Counted from the first letter of the stretch, positions 25,396-35,699 are shown. The stretch: DNA of 64,000 nucleotides from Curvivirga sp965219885 (GCF_965219885.1 NZ_CBDCOT010000009.1:1860001-1924000); one strand, 5' to 3'. Translations and numbers: made by a program. The notes: a model not told the origin generated them from the sequence alone.

Positions 25396-26070
25396 CTATT
25401 TTACCCTTGTGAGAAGCTTTTCTGTGTATGGTAGAATATTTGTGACAATTTTATCGACACCTTCAGCATTTGGGTGAATGCCGTCTGATTGATTCAAGAC
25501 GCTTTTCCCGGCAACGTCTTTTAAGAAAAATGGGTAGTATAGGGTGCGATAAGTTTGTGCCAAATCACCATATAAACCATTGAATTTTTCTGAATAGTCA
25601 CGCCCTAAATTAGGAGGTGCCATCATGCCTGCAAGCAATACAGGCACCTTGGCTTTTTTGAAACGCAATATGATTTGTTTAAGATTTTCACGTGTTTGTT
25701 TTGGTGAAAGTCCACGTAAGCCATCGTTACCACCTAGGGTGACAATAACCGCGTCTGGATTTTCAGCCATCAACCATCCAACACGCGAAAGGCCGCCAGC
25801 AGTTGTGTCACCTGATACACCTGCATTAATAACGGAAATATCTTTATGCCCACGTTTTTTAAGTGCATTTTCAAGTTTGACGGGGAAGCTTTCATTCTCA
25901 AGCAAGCCGTATCCGGCTGTTAAACTGTCGCCTAAAGCAAGAATACGCATACCTGCAAAAGCATTTTGTGCAAAGAAAATGCAAAAAACTGCAAGAAATA
26001 AAGCAAGGAAGTGATTGTAATAGCGGGACTTGATCCCATATCCTTGGGTTAGGACAGATACAGTCTTCAT
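25396..26070 (-). CDS. tesA: SGNH esterase / lysophospholipase L1 TesA
   Basis: A 224-residue exported GDSL hydrolase. Residues about 20-39 are the signal segment; the catalytic blocks are LALGDSLTAGYG (nucleophile Ser49), SGDTTAGGLSRV, VTLGGNDGLRG and DGIHPNAEG (Asp and His). E. coli TesA is a periplasmic multifunctional thioesterase/lysophospholipase. The gene diverges from an ABC ATPase and permease of the YbbA/YbbP type, a gene order kept in many Proteobacteria, which supports the assignment. Confidence 0.9.
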   Translation of the reverse strand: MKTVSVLTQGYGIKSRYYNHFLALFLAVFCIFFAQNAFAGMRILALGDSLTAGYGLLENESFPVKLENALKKRGHKDISVINAGVSGDTTAGGLSRVGWLMAENPDAVIVTLGGNDGLRGLSPKQTRENLKQIILRFKKAKVPVLLAGMMAPPNLGRDYSEKFNGLYGDLAQTYRTLYYPFFLKDVAGKSVLNQSDGIHPNAEGVDKIVTNILPYTEKLLTRVK

Positions 26071-26128
26071 AAATGTAGCCTTTTTATTTTATTAACCGCA
26101 AGCAGGGCTTTGGGTGGAGTTAAATCAT

Positions 26129-26836
26129 ATGACCATGACTGGTAATAATCAATCAACCGTGATCCAACTTGATAATGTAACCCTTAAATTGGGGGTTGAG
26201 GGCCGAGAGGTCAATATCCTAAGGGGAGTTGATTTGGAAGTTTCTTCAGGTGAAGTGGTCGCTGTGGTTGGCCCAAGTGGTGCTGGTAAAACTTCAATGT
26301 TAATGGTTTTGTCAGGCCTTGAAGCCGCAACAGGTGGCAAAATCACTGTCTGCGGCGAGGATTTAACATCCATGAATGAAGATCGGTTGGCTCTATTTCG
26401 TCGTGATAATGTCGGCATTGTTTTTCAGGACTTCCATCTAATCCCGACAATGACGGCACTAGAAAATGTTGCGATGCCGATGGAGCTTTCAGGACGACGC
26501 GACGCAATGCAACAAGCTAAAGAGGGGCTTGAAGCAGTTGGATTAGGTCACCGTCTGGATCATTATCCTGCACAGCTATCGGGCGGGGAACAACAACGTG
26601 TGGCACTTGCCCGTGCTGTAGCGTCCAAGCCAAGATTGCTTTTGGCAGATGAACCAACAGGTAATTTGGACGGTGATACAGGACAGAAAATTATGGATTT
26701 GCTTTTTTCTTTGTCCAAAGATTTAGGGTCGACCTTGGTTTTAATTACACATGATCCAAAATTGGCCGAGAAATGTAGCCGTATTGTGCGTATGGCAGAT
26801 GGGAATTTGACCGAACTTGAAAGCATGGATGCATAA
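26129..26836 (+). CDS. ABC transporter ATPase, YbbA-like
   Basis: A 235-residue ATP-binding subunit of the MacB/LolD-like group. It has Walker A GPSGAGKTS, the signature LSGGEQQRVALARAVA, Walker B LLLADEPTGNLD and the switch His in LITHDP. The ATG at 26129 is preceded by GGTGGAG at nine bases. It is three bases upstream of the YbbP-like permease and shares a divergent promoter region with tesA. The system is a non-transporting or extracting mechanotransmission complex in better-known relatives; its cargo here is unknown. Confidence 0.92.
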   Translation: MTMTGNNQSTVIQLDNVTLKLGVEGREVNILRGVDLEVSSGEVVAVVGPSGAGKTSMLMVLSGLEAATGGKITVCGEDLTSMNEDRLALFRRDNVGIVFQDFHLIPTMTALENVAMPMELSGRRDAMQQAKEGLEAVGLGHRLDHYPAQLSGGEQQRVALARAVASKPRLLLADEPTGNLDGDTGQKIMDLLFSLSKDLGSTLVLITHDPKLAEKCSRIVRMADGNLTELESMDA

Positions 26837-26839
26837 GCC

Positions 26840-29371
26840 ATGTTTATGAAAGATTTAAAACAAGCTCTCTCCATCGCCAAGCGAGAACTGCGCGGCGGTC
26901 TGGCTGGCTTTCGAATTTTCTTGGCCTGTTTAACACTGGGTGTTGCTGCTATCGCAGGCGTTGGCAGTATCAGTGGTGCCATTGAAGATGGTCTTAAAAG
27001 GGATGCAAGAAAGCTTTTAGGAGGGGATGTCGATCTGCGTCTCACCCATCACGAATTTTCGGCGGATCAAGAAGCATGGATGGAGGCAAATACGCTAAGT
27101 CAGTCTCAGGTCGCGCAGATGCGGGCAATGGCTATTCGACTGGATGGCGAAGATCGTCGTCTGGTTGAGCTGAAGGCGGTTGATGATGCATATCCACTTT
27201 TTGGGGAATTGGCGACAAAATCCGGCACAACATTTGACCATGATCTGAAGGATGAGCAAGGGCGCTGGCCGGCTGCAATTGGGCCATCCTTATTGGAAAG
27301 ACTTTCCTTGTCCATTGGCGAAGGGTTTCGCATTGGTGATGTGGAACTTTACGTATCTCACCTAATCGATAATGAACCTGACCGTGGTACACAGGCCTTT
27401 AACCTTGGTCCGCGTGTTATTATCGCACGTGGTGCCTTGGATGAAACGGGGTTGGTCGTGCCGGGAAGCTTGATCCGTTACCATATGCGTCTTGCGATTC
27501 AAAATCCGGAAGCGGTGACAGGTTTCGTTGATCAAGTGAAAGCTGAATTCCCCAAAGCCGGATGGCGTATCCGTGATCTAGAAAACGCAGCACCAAATAT
27601 TCAACGCTTTGTGGATCGTGTGCGCATGTTCTTAACATTAGTCGGTTTAACGGCGCTCCTTGTTGGTGGCGTCGGAATTGGAAATGCTGTCAGTGCCTAT
27701 CTGGAAAGCCGTACAGGCGTGATTGCAACATTAAAATGTATTGGTGCTTCTTCTCGTTTAATCTTCTTAACCTATTTGAGCCAACTCTTAGCTTTGGGTG
27801 TCATTGGTACCTTATTAGGTGCCTTTATTGGATCTGTAACGCCAATGGTCGTTGCTCCTTTGTTGGATGGACGTTTACCAGTTAATCTTGATATTGGGTT
27901 TTATCCAATGCCCGTATTACTAGCTGTCTTATATGGATTACTAACCGTCGTGTTATTTAGTTTCTTGCCTTTAGCACGTGCCAAAATGGTGAGAGCAGCT
28001 GATCTATTCAGATCTAAAATGGGTGCTCTTGATGGAAAAATTGGTTGGCGAAATAGCTTGGTTGTTTTCGTGTTGGCGCTCGTGCTTGGTGCGTTAGCTA
28101 TCATGACAGCGGATCAACCGAAATTGGCGATGGTTTTTGTGATTGGTGCTATTGGTGCTTTGTTGGTTTTTCGTGTTACAGCTTGGATTGTGATGCGTTT
28201 GGCTAAGGCTATGCCTCGGTCCAGAAATATGCGTTTCCGTTTGGCGATGGATAATCTACATAGACCGGGATCTCCAACTGCAAGTGTTGTTGTCTCTCTC
28301 GGTCTTGGTTTAACTGTTATGGCATCCATTGCATTGATCGAAGGAAATTTAAATAATCAAGTCGGCAAAGTTTTACGTGGTGAAGCACCCGGATTTTACT
28401 TTATCGATATCCAGCCTTATCAAATTGATGACTTCCGAGATTTGATGGCAGATTTCCCGGGTGTCTCTAAATCCGAAGATACACCAATGTTACGTGGCCG
28501 TTTAACCGCTTTAAAAGGAACGCCTGTAGAGGATATTACCCCGCCACCAGAAGCTGCTTGGATATTACGTGGTGATCGCGGATTAACATGGTCTAGAACA
28601 CCGCCGGAAAATGGAAAAATCGTAAAAGGAAACTGGTGGCCGGAAGATTATTCCGGTGATCCACTTGTGTCCTTTGATGCAGAAGCTGCGGGACATCTGG
28701 GACTTGATATCGGCGACCAGCTAACCGTGAATATTCTAGGCCGTGAAGTCGATGTGACCATTGGAAACTTACGAGAGATCGATTGGACGTCTATGGGGAT
28801 CAATTTCGTAATGGTGTTTTCACCAGGCATGTTGGAGCATGCCCCACAAAGTTATATTTCTACGGCCCATATTGAAGAGAGCCAGGAAAATGCGCTGGAA
28901 CGTGCCATTGTTGATAAGTTTCCCAATGTATCCAGTATTCGCGTAAAGGAAGTTTTAGAAAGTGTTGCTGAAATTGTGGCTCAACTTGGTGTAGCTGTAA
29001 GGGTGATCGCATCCATTGCGATTGCGGCTGGTGTCTTGGTGCTGGCAGGTGCAATAGCTGCAGGGCGCCAGAAACGTATCTATGAATCTGTGTTGTTAAA
29101 GGTTATTGGTGCCACCCGTAAGGATGTGATGTCGGCTTATATTTTGGAATACGTCATTATGGGAACAATCACAGCGGTTATTGCCGCTGGATTCGGTGCC
29201 CTTGCATCCTGGGCAGTGATCACGGGCTTTATGGAAGCTGAATGGACCTTCTTACCAGAGGCCCTTATTCTTGTGCTTGTTTTATCGGTCTTAACGACAG
29301 TTATGCTTGGTGGAATCAGTGCTTGGTCCGCATTGGGAACAAAGGCAAGTCCATATTTAAGAAATGACTAG
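26840..29371 (+). CDS. ABC transporter permease, FtsX-like (YbbP)
   Basis: An 843-residue membrane protein with two FtsX domains, the YbbP pattern: a first membrane helix near residues 22-42 (LACLTLGVAAIAGVG), a large periplasmic domain, three helices at about 265-380, further helices at about 405-500, a second periplasmic region and three helices at the C-terminus (about 715-830). It works with the ATPase encoded three bases upstream. In E. coli the ybbAP genes lie beside tesA, exactly as here; the system has been linked to envelope lipid handling. Confidence 0.92.
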   Translation: MFMKDLKQALSIAKRELRGGLAGFRIFLACLTLGVAAIAGVGSISGAIEDGLKRDARKLLGGDVDLRLTHHEFSADQEAWMEANTLSQSQVAQMRAMAIRLDGEDRRLVELKAVDDAYPLFGELATKSGTTFDHDLKDEQGRWPAAIGPSLLERLSLSIGEGFRIGDVELYVSHLIDNEPDRGTQAFNLGPRVIIARGALDETGLVVPGSLIRYHMRLAIQNPEAVTGFVDQVKAEFPKAGWRIRDLENAAPNIQRFVDRVRMFLTLVGLTALLVGGVGIGNAVSAYLESRTGVIATLKCIGASSRLIFLTYLSQLLALGVIGTLLGAFIGSVTPMVVAPLLDGRLPVNLDIGFYPMPVLLAVLYGLLTVVLFSFLPLARAKMVRAADLFRSKMGALDGKIGWRNSLVVFVLALVLGALAIMTADQPKLAMVFVIGAIGALLVFRVTAWIVMRLAKAMPRSRNMRFRLAMDNLHRPGSPTASVVVSLGLGLTVMASIALIEGNLNNQVGKVLRGEAPGFYFIDIQPYQIDDFRDLMADFPGVSKSEDTPMLRGRLTALKGTPVEDITPPPEAAWILRGDRGLTWSRTPPENGKIVKGNWWPEDYSGDPLVSFDAEAAGHLGLDIGDQLTVNILGREVDVTIGNLREIDWTSMGINFVMVFSPGMLEHAPQSYISTAHIEESQENALERAIVDKFPNVSSIRVKEVLESVAEIVAQLGVAVRVIASIAIAAGVLVLAGAIAAGRQKRIYESVLLKVIGATRKDVMSAYILEYVIMGTITAVIAAGFGALASWAVITGFMEAEWTFLPEALILVLVLSVLTTVMLGGISAWSALGTKASPYLRND

Positions 29372-29491
29372 GAACTCCTTCCTGTACTATTTGTGAAGAA
29401 TGGGACGAAAACTATTGAATTTTGTTTCATTCCTCCCCATATTAGCCACAGGAAGCGATTCATTATAGGTGAACCGTAATAATTATTTGTA

Positions 29492-29507
29492 TGTCCAATT
29501 TCGGACA
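29492..29507 (+). promoter_or_regulatory. Hairpin just upstream of the Bax-inhibitor gene
   Basis: TGTCC and GGACA pair around AATTTC some 25 bases before the start codon. Genes of this family in related bacteria carry a described 'ybhL leader' RNA, but I cannot confirm that this sequence matches its consensus. Confidence 0.25.
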
Positions 29508-29530
29508 ACACTATGGAAAAGGGAAGAAAA

Positions 29531-30259
29531 ATGGCTGTTGATCCACGTTTCAATATGACGATTGAACGCGATGCATCTAATGCTGAAATCGACGCAGGTT
29601 TGCGCTCGCATATGCTTAAAGTGTACAACTTGATGGCACTTGGTGTTGGTGTTACAGGTTTAATCTGTTTCTTTGTTGCCACTAATATGGCGCTTTTACA
29701 GGCATTGATGCCGATTTCTTTTGTCTTCTTACTAGCTTCTATTGGTGTTGGCTGGTTTGCACCAAAAGTTATCATGTCTAAGAGCATGGGTGCAGCTCAA
29801 GGCATGTTCTGGGCTTATGCAGCGCTACTTGCGCTTGGTATTGCGCCGATGGTTGCAATGTATCTAAACACAAACCCAATGATCGTAGCACGTGCTTTCT
29901 TGATTTCTGCTGGTATGTTTGCTGGTGCCAGCTTGGTTGGTTACACAACTAAGAAAAATTTGAGTGGCATGGCGCAATTCATGATGATGGCAATGATTGG
30001 GTTGTTCATCTTGATGCTTGTTAACATCTTCTTGGGTAGTACACTTCTTAGCTTGGGTGTATCCTTTGCGATGGTGATTTTGTTGGCTGGTATGACAGCA
30101 TATGAAACACAAGAAATTAAATCCATGTATTTGTCTGCACCTTCTGAGGAAGTTGCACGTCGCTTGGGTATCATGGGTGCGTTGCAACTATACAGCAGCT
30201 TCGTAATCATGTTTATTCATGTTCTTAACATTTTGGGTATTATGAATAGCGACGACTAA
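29531..30259 (+). CDS. Bax inhibitor-1 family membrane protein (YbhL/YccA-like)
   Basis: A 242-residue protein with about seven transmembrane helices and the BI-1 signature in the middle (ALGIAPMVAMYL) and near the end (GALQLYSSFVIMFIHVLNILGI). The start is the ATG at 29531 with GGGAAG upstream; an in-frame ATG at 29513 would add six residues. Family members influence calcium or proton leak and, in the YccA branch, membrane protease activity. It is followed at once by a strong terminator and forms its own unit. Confidence 0.9.
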   Translation: MAVDPRFNMTIERDASNAEIDAGLRSHMLKVYNLMALGVGVTGLICFFVATNMALLQALMPISFVFLLASIGVGWFAPKVIMSKSMGAAQGMFWAYAALLALGIAPMVAMYLNTNPMIVARAFLISAGMFAGASLVGYTTKKNLSGMAQFMMMAMIGLFILMLVNIFLGSTLLSLGVSFAMVILLAGMTAYETQEIKSMYLSAPSEEVARRLGIMGALQLYSSFVIMFIHVLNILGIMNSDD

Positions 30260-30285
30260 TCGCTTAACTGATATCTAACTGTTTG

Positions 30286-30318
30286 AAACACCCGCAGAAT
30301 TCTGCGGGTGTTTTTATT
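30286..30318 (+). terminator. Strong Rho-independent terminator
   Basis: A perfect 14-base inverted repeat (AAACACCCGCAGAA / TTCTGCGGGTGTTT, 30286-30313) followed by TTTTT closes the Bax-inhibitor gene. The symmetric A run would also allow termination on the minus strand. The rest of the gap to the MFS gene at 30508 holds no recognised element beyond an AT-rich promoter-like stretch. Confidence 0.9.
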
Positions 30319-30507
30319 TGTACGTAAAAAAAATCACCTAAATTGAATTTTTTTAGCGCTTTTTTTTCAAAAGTCGCGTATGGGGGAATATGAGACGTGA
30401 ATTGATAATCAGAAACAGGCGGCTCATAGCATAAGCCTGCTTCATTTTAATCACGCATAAATTATAAGAGTTTTTATAAAACCTTTCGATACTTAGGAGT
30501 ATTGCCA

Positions 30508-31845
30508 ATGTTGGCTGCTGTACGTGGATGTTGGGCCCTGTTTTTAGGCTTGAGCTTTATTATGCTCGGCAATGGGATGCAGGGTACTTTAATTGGTATC
30601 CGGATGAAGTTGGAAGGTTTTGAAACGTCAATCACAGGTTTGATTGGAACAGGATATTTTCTTGGATATTTAATCGGTGCAATTATTATCCCGTTTTTTA
30701 TTCGTCGTGTTGGTCATATTCGCATTTTTGGGGCGTTGGCGTCTTTAGCTTCGATTTCCATCCTTGTGCATGCCGTCGTAATTGATCCATGGGTTTGGTT
30801 CTTCATGAGGCTGATTACTGGCTTGGCATATGCCGGGTTATATGTGGTCTGCGAAAGTTGGGTGAATGAAGCTTCCTCCAATGAAAATCGCGGTAAGATG
30901 ATGTCCGTCTATATGCTTGTTATGATGGGATCTGTAACTGTCGCAACATTGGCGTTGAACTTGGGTGACCCAAATAGCTTTGAATTATTTACGCTTGTAT
31001 CTGTAATGATCAGCCTCTCCGTAATACCAATTTTGACTTCTGTATCACCTGCGCCAAGTTTTGAGCAGTCGGAAAATGCGACGGTAAAAATGGTTTATAC
31101 GGTTTCTCCCCTTGGTGTTGTAGGGATGTTCCTGACCAACTTTGGACTTGGTAGCGCCTTTATGCTAGGGGCGATTTATGCGGCCAATATTGGCCTAAGC
31201 ATTCAGGAAACCACATTCATGATCACGGCTTACATGGGGGGGACTTTGATCTCTCAATGGCCAATTGGTTGGCTATCAGATCGTTTGGATCGACGTAAAG
31301 TTTTAGCCGGCGTGGCTTTAGCTTCAGCTGTTGCTGCTGTTGGTACCACCCAGTTTGTGGAGCCAGGTTGGCAAATGTATTTGGCATTCTTGGTTCTTGG
31401 GGGATTATCTCAACCTCTTTATTCTTTATGCATTGCACATACAAATGACTATTTGAACCCAGCTCAGATGGTGGCTGCAAGTGGTACGATGGTGATGATT
31501 GGTGGCGTGGGTGCGTTACTTGGACCAGCTATTGTGGGTTACACTATGGAATTTTGGGGAGATGCCTTCTATTTGTTAACGCCAGGTGCAGCCTTTACAA
31601 TTATCTTTGTCTTTGCGCTTTATCGTATGACACAACGTGCGTCTATTCCAGTGGCGGAACAAGCAGATCACGTTATGCTTTCACCTAACCCGCTTTCTGC
31701 GGTATTAAACCCAGAGGTGGATGTAACTGAGTGGCAACCTGAAGAAGATGATCAACCAGATACAGTAGAAGAATTGTTTGAGGAATTCTTTGAGCCTGAC
31801 GAAGGGGATAATGGCCCTTCAGAGGAAGAGGAAGCGAACTCCTGA
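30508..31845 (+). CDS. MFS transporter with acidic C-terminal tail
   Basis: A 445-residue major facilitator protein with twelve predicted membrane helices (MLAAVRGCWALFLGLSFIML onward; GIGTGYF/GYLIGAII in the first half; QWPIGWLSDRLDRRKVL as the central loop motif). It is similar to the YcaD-like group. The last 60 residues are strongly acidic and cytoplasmic (EPDEGDNGPSEEEEANS), an unusual extension. The ATG at 30508 has TAGGAG upstream; a TTG six bases before is disfavoured. The substrate is unknown. Confidence 0.85.
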   Translation: MLAAVRGCWALFLGLSFIMLGNGMQGTLIGIRMKLEGFETSITGLIGTGYFLGYLIGAIIIPFFIRRVGHIRIFGALASLASISILVHAVVIDPWVWFFMRLITGLAYAGLYVVCESWVNEASSNENRGKMMSVYMLVMMGSVTVATLALNLGDPNSFELFTLVSVMISLSVIPILTSVSPAPSFEQSENATVKMVYTVSPLGVVGMFLTNFGLGSAFMLGAIYAANIGLSIQETTFMITAYMGGTLISQWPIGWLSDRLDRRKVLAGVALASAVAAVGTTQFVEPGWQMYLAFLVLGGLSQPLYSLCIAHTNDYLNPAQMVAASGTMVMIGGVGALLGPAIVGYTMEFWGDAFYLLTPGAAFTIIFVFALYRMTQRASIPVAEQADHVMLSPNPLSAVLNPEVDVTEWQPEEDDQPDTVEELFEEFFEPDEGDNGPSEEEEANS

Positions 31846-31865
31846 TCTAGAGAGGAACATCTTTT

Positions 31866-32276
31866 ATGAACTATTGGTTGATGAAATCTGAGCCTGAAAC
31901 TTGGTCTTGGGAACAACAAGTTGCGAAAGGTGCGGAAGGTGAAGGATGGGATGGTGTACGTAATCATCAAGCCTCCAACTTTATGAAAGAGATGAAGCTC
32001 GGTGATCAGGTTTTTTTCTATCATTCAGGTAAGGCAAGAGAAGTCGTTGGTATTGTTGAGGTTTGTAAGGAGTATCATCCTGACCCCACTGATTCTAAAG
32101 GACGTTTCGGGATGGTTTCAGTGAAAGCCCTTGAAACAATACAGAAGCCGGTTAGTTTGAAAATGATTAAGGATGATCCAAGACTTTCCAAGCTTGCCTT
32201 GATTAGACAATCCCGCCTTTCGGTGATGCCAATTCCCGAAGATGCATGGCATATTATTTTAGGTATGGCTAAATAG
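31866..32276 (+). CDS. EVE domain protein
   Basis: A 136-residue single-domain EVE protein (PUA-like fold): NYWLMKSEPETWSWEQQ, WDGVRNHQASNFM, GDQVFFYHSGKAREVVGI, and the closing LALIRQSRLSVMPI. EVE domains bind modified bases in nucleic acids. The stand-alone form is widespread in Proteobacteria and has no assigned target. It follows the MFS gene by 20 bases, with GAGAGGA ahead of its start. Confidence 0.92.
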   Translation: MNYWLMKSEPETWSWEQQVAKGAEGEGWDGVRNHQASNFMKEMKLGDQVFFYHSGKAREVVGIVEVCKEYHPDPTDSKGRFGMVSVKALETIQKPVSLKMIKDDPRLSKLALIRQSRLSVMPIPEDAWHIILGMAK

Positions 32277-32345
32277 AGGTTTAGCTAGCTTTGTGACATT
32301 AGATTGTAACTTGAACCTAGATGCGAAACTGTCTAGATTAGCGCC

Positions 32346-33680
32346 ATGAAAAATACCACACTTCCTTATGCCCAAGATATTGGGGATTGTCTGGCAGATA
32401 CGATTGGCTCTGGCGGTCTAACTAATAAAAAATATGATATGTTGTTAACTCAGGCTAAGGTAGGTTTGGAAAAACTTAAGGCTGCATACGCCGATGGCAG
32501 TCTGCCTTTGTTACACTTACCAGAAAAAGACGATGATTTAGCAGAACTGGTACCTGTTGCGGAGCATTATCGCCGCAATTTTAAGGATGTTGTGATTTTA
32601 GGAACCGGAGGTTCATCTCTTGGTGGGCGTGCCTTGTTTGAAATGGCTACACCCAAAGTATCACAAGGGGAAGCAAAACGAACAGTTCCTAATTTGCATA
32701 TTGTTACAAATGTAGACCCTTTTGTTTTTGAGGCTTTGATAGAAAAGCTTAATCCAGAAACAACGGGTATTATCGCAATTTCAAAATCAGGTAGTACAAC
32801 AGAAACTGTGATGCAGTTTTTGGCTTTCCTACCTAAGTTTCGTGAAGCGCTTGGTGATGAGAAATTACCAAGTCATTTCACTATTATCACAGAACCGGGT
32901 AAAAATCCGATGCGTGATCTGGCAGAACGGTTTGATTTGCCCTTATTGGATCATGACCCCAAAGTTGGTGGGCGCTATTCCGTACTTAGTTTAGTGGGCA
33001 TGTTACCTGCAATGATTGTTGGGCTTGTGCCACAACTAGTGCGTAAAGGCGCAGAAGAAGTTTTGAAAAATGCGCTGGAAGTTGAAAATTCTTGTGACTG
33101 TCCAGCAGCGGTTGGTGCTGCGATCTCGGTGGGGTTAGAACAAGAAAAAAAAATAAGCAGTTCTGTAATGCTTGCATATAGTGATCGTTTAGGGTCATTA
33201 GCACGTTGGTATCGTCAACTTTGGGCTGAAAGTCTGGGCAAAAACGGTAAAGGGACAACTCCAATTTATGCAACAGGACCTGTGGATCAACATAGTCAAT
33301 TACAGTTATGGTTGGATGGTCCGTCTGATAAGATGTTCACGGTTCTGGGTGGGCCTGTGTCTTCAGGGGGGAATCCGATTTGTGCGGATTTGGCCAATGA
33401 CCCGAAGCTTTCATTTATGGTTGGCCGTACGATGGGCGAGTTGATGGAAGCATCCCGTCGGGCGACAGCGGAAACTTTGGCGAAGAATGGCAAGCCTGTG
33501 CGTCGTTTGACTTTGGATGAGATCAATGAATATTCCATGGGCGCCTTGATGATGCATTTCATGCTTGAGACAATTTTGGCTGCCGACATGTTAGGCGTTG
33601 ATCCATATGATCAACCCGCTGTTGAAGAAGGCAAAATTCTCATTCGTCAATATATGGCTGAAATGGGCGAATCGCACTAG
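32346..33680 (+). CDS. pgi: Glucose-6-phosphate isomerase
   Basis: Interconverts glucose 6-phosphate and fructose 6-phosphate. The 444-residue protein has the SIS-type segments VVILGTGGSSLGGRALFE and IIAISKSGSTTETVMQFLAF, the catalytic region GGRYSVLSLVGMLPAMIVG and the late LGVDPYDQPAVEEGK block with the catalytic Lys. It is shorter than the 550-residue enteric enzyme and belongs to the compact bacterial form. mutL follows 44 bases downstream. Confidence 0.94.
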   Translation: MKNTTLPYAQDIGDCLADTIGSGGLTNKKYDMLLTQAKVGLEKLKAAYADGSLPLLHLPEKDDDLAELVPVAEHYRRNFKDVVILGTGGSSLGGRALFEMATPKVSQGEAKRTVPNLHIVTNVDPFVFEALIEKLNPETTGIIAISKSGSTTETVMQFLAFLPKFREALGDEKLPSHFTIITEPGKNPMRDLAERFDLPLLDHDPKVGGRYSVLSLVGMLPAMIVGLVPQLVRKGAEEVLKNALEVENSCDCPAAVGAAISVGLEQEKKISSSVMLAYSDRLGSLARWYRQLWAESLGKNGKGTTPIYATGPVDQHSQLQLWLDGPSDKMFTVLGGPVSSGGNPICADLANDPKLSFMVGRTMGELMEASRRATAETLAKNGKPVRRLTLDEINEYSMGALMMHFMLETILAADMLGVDPYDQPAVEEGKILIRQYMAEMGESH

Positions 33681-33724
33681 GCTTCAGTCCTTATTTTAGT
33701 TTTTATTCTTTTTGAGATTTACCT

Positions 33725-35662
33725 ATGGCAATTCGTCGTCTTCCTGATCAGGTGATTAACCGTATTGCGGCTGGTGAGGTCGTTGAACGTCCTGCATCTG
33801 CTGTCAAAGAATTGGTAGAAAATGCTATTGATGCCGGGGCGAGCCGTGTTGATATAACTATTCGTGAAGGTGGTCGTTCCTTGATCCGGGTTGTGGATGA
33901 TGGATGTGGTATGTCCCCTGAAGAGTTACCGGTAGCGATCGAACGCCATGCGACGTCTAAATTACCAGATGATGATTTATTCTTTATTTCCACATTAGGC
34001 TTTCGTGGCGAAGCTTTGCCTTCAATTGGATCTGTTAGTCGGATGACAATTACCAGTCGTACGGAAGATGCATCTGAAGCTTGGGCAATTCATATCGAAG
34101 GTGGTGTCGTCTCTGGTCCCGAACCTGCTTCGGGAAGTAAAGGAACACGGATTGAAGTACGTGATCTTTTCTTCGCCACACCTGCAAGATTAAAATTTAT
34201 GCGATCTGAACGGGCTGAGACATCTGCCGTTATTGATGTATTGCAACGTTTATCTATGGCGCATCCGGGCGTTAGCTTCACTCTGAATGATGGCAATCGT
34301 GATCGTTTGCGTGTCATGGGAAAACAGGGGGACTTCCTTGATCAACGATTAAAACGTCTTGGTGATATTATGGGGCGTGAATTTGCGGAAAATGCATTGC
34401 CCATTGATGCAGAACGTGAAGGTATTCGATTAACTGGTTTTGCGGGATTACCAACTTTGAACCGTGGTAATGCAATGATGCAATTTTTGTTCGTGAATGG
34501 ACGTCCAGTAAAAGATAAGCAGCTGACTGGGGCAGTGCGAGCGGCCTATATGGATTTCTTGGCAAGAGACAGGCATCCCATGTTGGCTTTATTTTTGGAA
34601 ACAGAACCGCGTGCGGTTGATGTGAATGTGCATCCAGCAAAAACAGAAGTGCGTTTCCGTGATGCGGCTTCTGTTCGTGGATTAATTGTTGGCGCTTTAA
34701 AACATGCATTGGCGGAAGCTGGCCATCGTGCTTCCACGACGGTGTCTCAAGCGGCATTAGGGGCGATTAAAAGTGAAGGGGATGTTGCGAGCTTGCCTTT
34801 GTCTGCCATGCCTCAACGTCCTATGGGTGGTTTCAGTCGCTATAGTGGACGAACTGGCGGTGGATCCTATAATTATCAGGCTCAACCACTAAATACTGGT
34901 ATGGCGGAACAAGCATATCAATTTCAAGCGCCATCTGCTGCAAGTCAAAATCAGCCAACACCAAATAGCGATATTGGTACAAGTTTTACTGACGCACCAA
35001 CTTTTGAGCCAGCTGCACCAGCCAGTGGGTCTTATGCTGAAACAAATCCTACAATGGATCAGACTGCCCACCAATTGCAAAGTTACCCGTTAGGGGCTGC
35101 GCGTGCTCAATTACATGAAACCTATATCGTGGCGCAGACTGATACGGGGATTGTGCTTGTCGATCAACATGCGGCCCATGAGCGGCTTGTGTATGAACGT
35201 ATGAAAGAGGCGATGGCGGAAACAGGTGTAGCACGACAAGGTCTTTTAATTCCAGAAATTGTAGAGATGGATGAAGAAGCGGCGAAAGCTTTAGTTGATC
35301 GTTCTGAAGATCTTGAAAAATTTGGTTTGGTTTTGGAAAGTTTTGGGCCAGGTGCTGTGGCTGTTCGTGAGACGCCCTCCCTTTTAGGTGAGGTTGATGT
35401 TCAAGGTTTAGTCAAAGACCTCGCTGATGAATTTATGGATCTTGGTGGTACTTTTAGCTTGAAAGAAAAAGTGGAAGAGGTCTGTGGCACCATGGCATGT
35501 CACGGCTCTGTCCGGTCTGGCCGGCGTCTGTCATTGGAAGAGATGAACGCATTATTACGTCAAATGGAAGCAACGCCGCATTCTGGTCAGTGTAATCATG
35601 GCCGTCCGACTTATGTGGAATTAGCTCTTTCAGATATTGAAAAACTCTTTGGTCGACGCTAA
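33725..35662 (+). CDS. mutL: DNA mismatch repair protein MutL
   Basis: MutL couples mismatch recognition by MutS to strand removal. The 645-residue protein has the GHKL ATPase at its N-terminus (VIDAGASRVDI-type NAIDAGA, VDDGCGMSPEELP, TLGFRGEALPSI) and, after a Gln/Ser/Ala-rich linker (about 340-440), the dimerisation domain. The metal-binding endonuclease motif DQHAAHERLVYE starts at Asp480, and the CNHGRPTYVEL motif is at the end. This is the nicking type found in bacteria that lack MutH. Confidence 0.96.
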   Translation: MAIRRLPDQVINRIAAGEVVERPASAVKELVENAIDAGASRVDITIREGGRSLIRVVDDGCGMSPEELPVAIERHATSKLPDDDLFFISTLGFRGEALPSIGSVSRMTITSRTEDASEAWAIHIEGGVVSGPEPASGSKGTRIEVRDLFFATPARLKFMRSERAETSAVIDVLQRLSMAHPGVSFTLNDGNRDRLRVMGKQGDFLDQRLKRLGDIMGREFAENALPIDAEREGIRLTGFAGLPTLNRGNAMMQFLFVNGRPVKDKQLTGAVRAAYMDFLARDRHPMLALFLETEPRAVDVNVHPAKTEVRFRDAASVRGLIVGALKHALAEAGHRASTTVSQAALGAIKSEGDVASLPLSAMPQRPMGGFSRYSGRTGGGSYNYQAQPLNTGMAEQAYQFQAPSAASQNQPTPNSDIGTSFTDAPTFEPAAPASGSYAETNPTMDQTAHQLQSYPLGAARAQLHETYIVAQTDTGIVLVDQHAAHERLVYERMKEAMAETGVARQGLLIPEIVEMDEEAAKALVDRSEDLEKFGLVLESFGPGAVAVRETPSLLGEVDVQGLVKDLADEFMDLGGTFSLKEKVEEVCGTMACHGSVRSGRRLSLEEMNALLRQMEATPHSGQCNHGRPTYVELALSDIEKLFGRR

Positions 35663-35699
35663 ACCTGTTCCGCGTTTTATAAAATCTTGGATAATCACC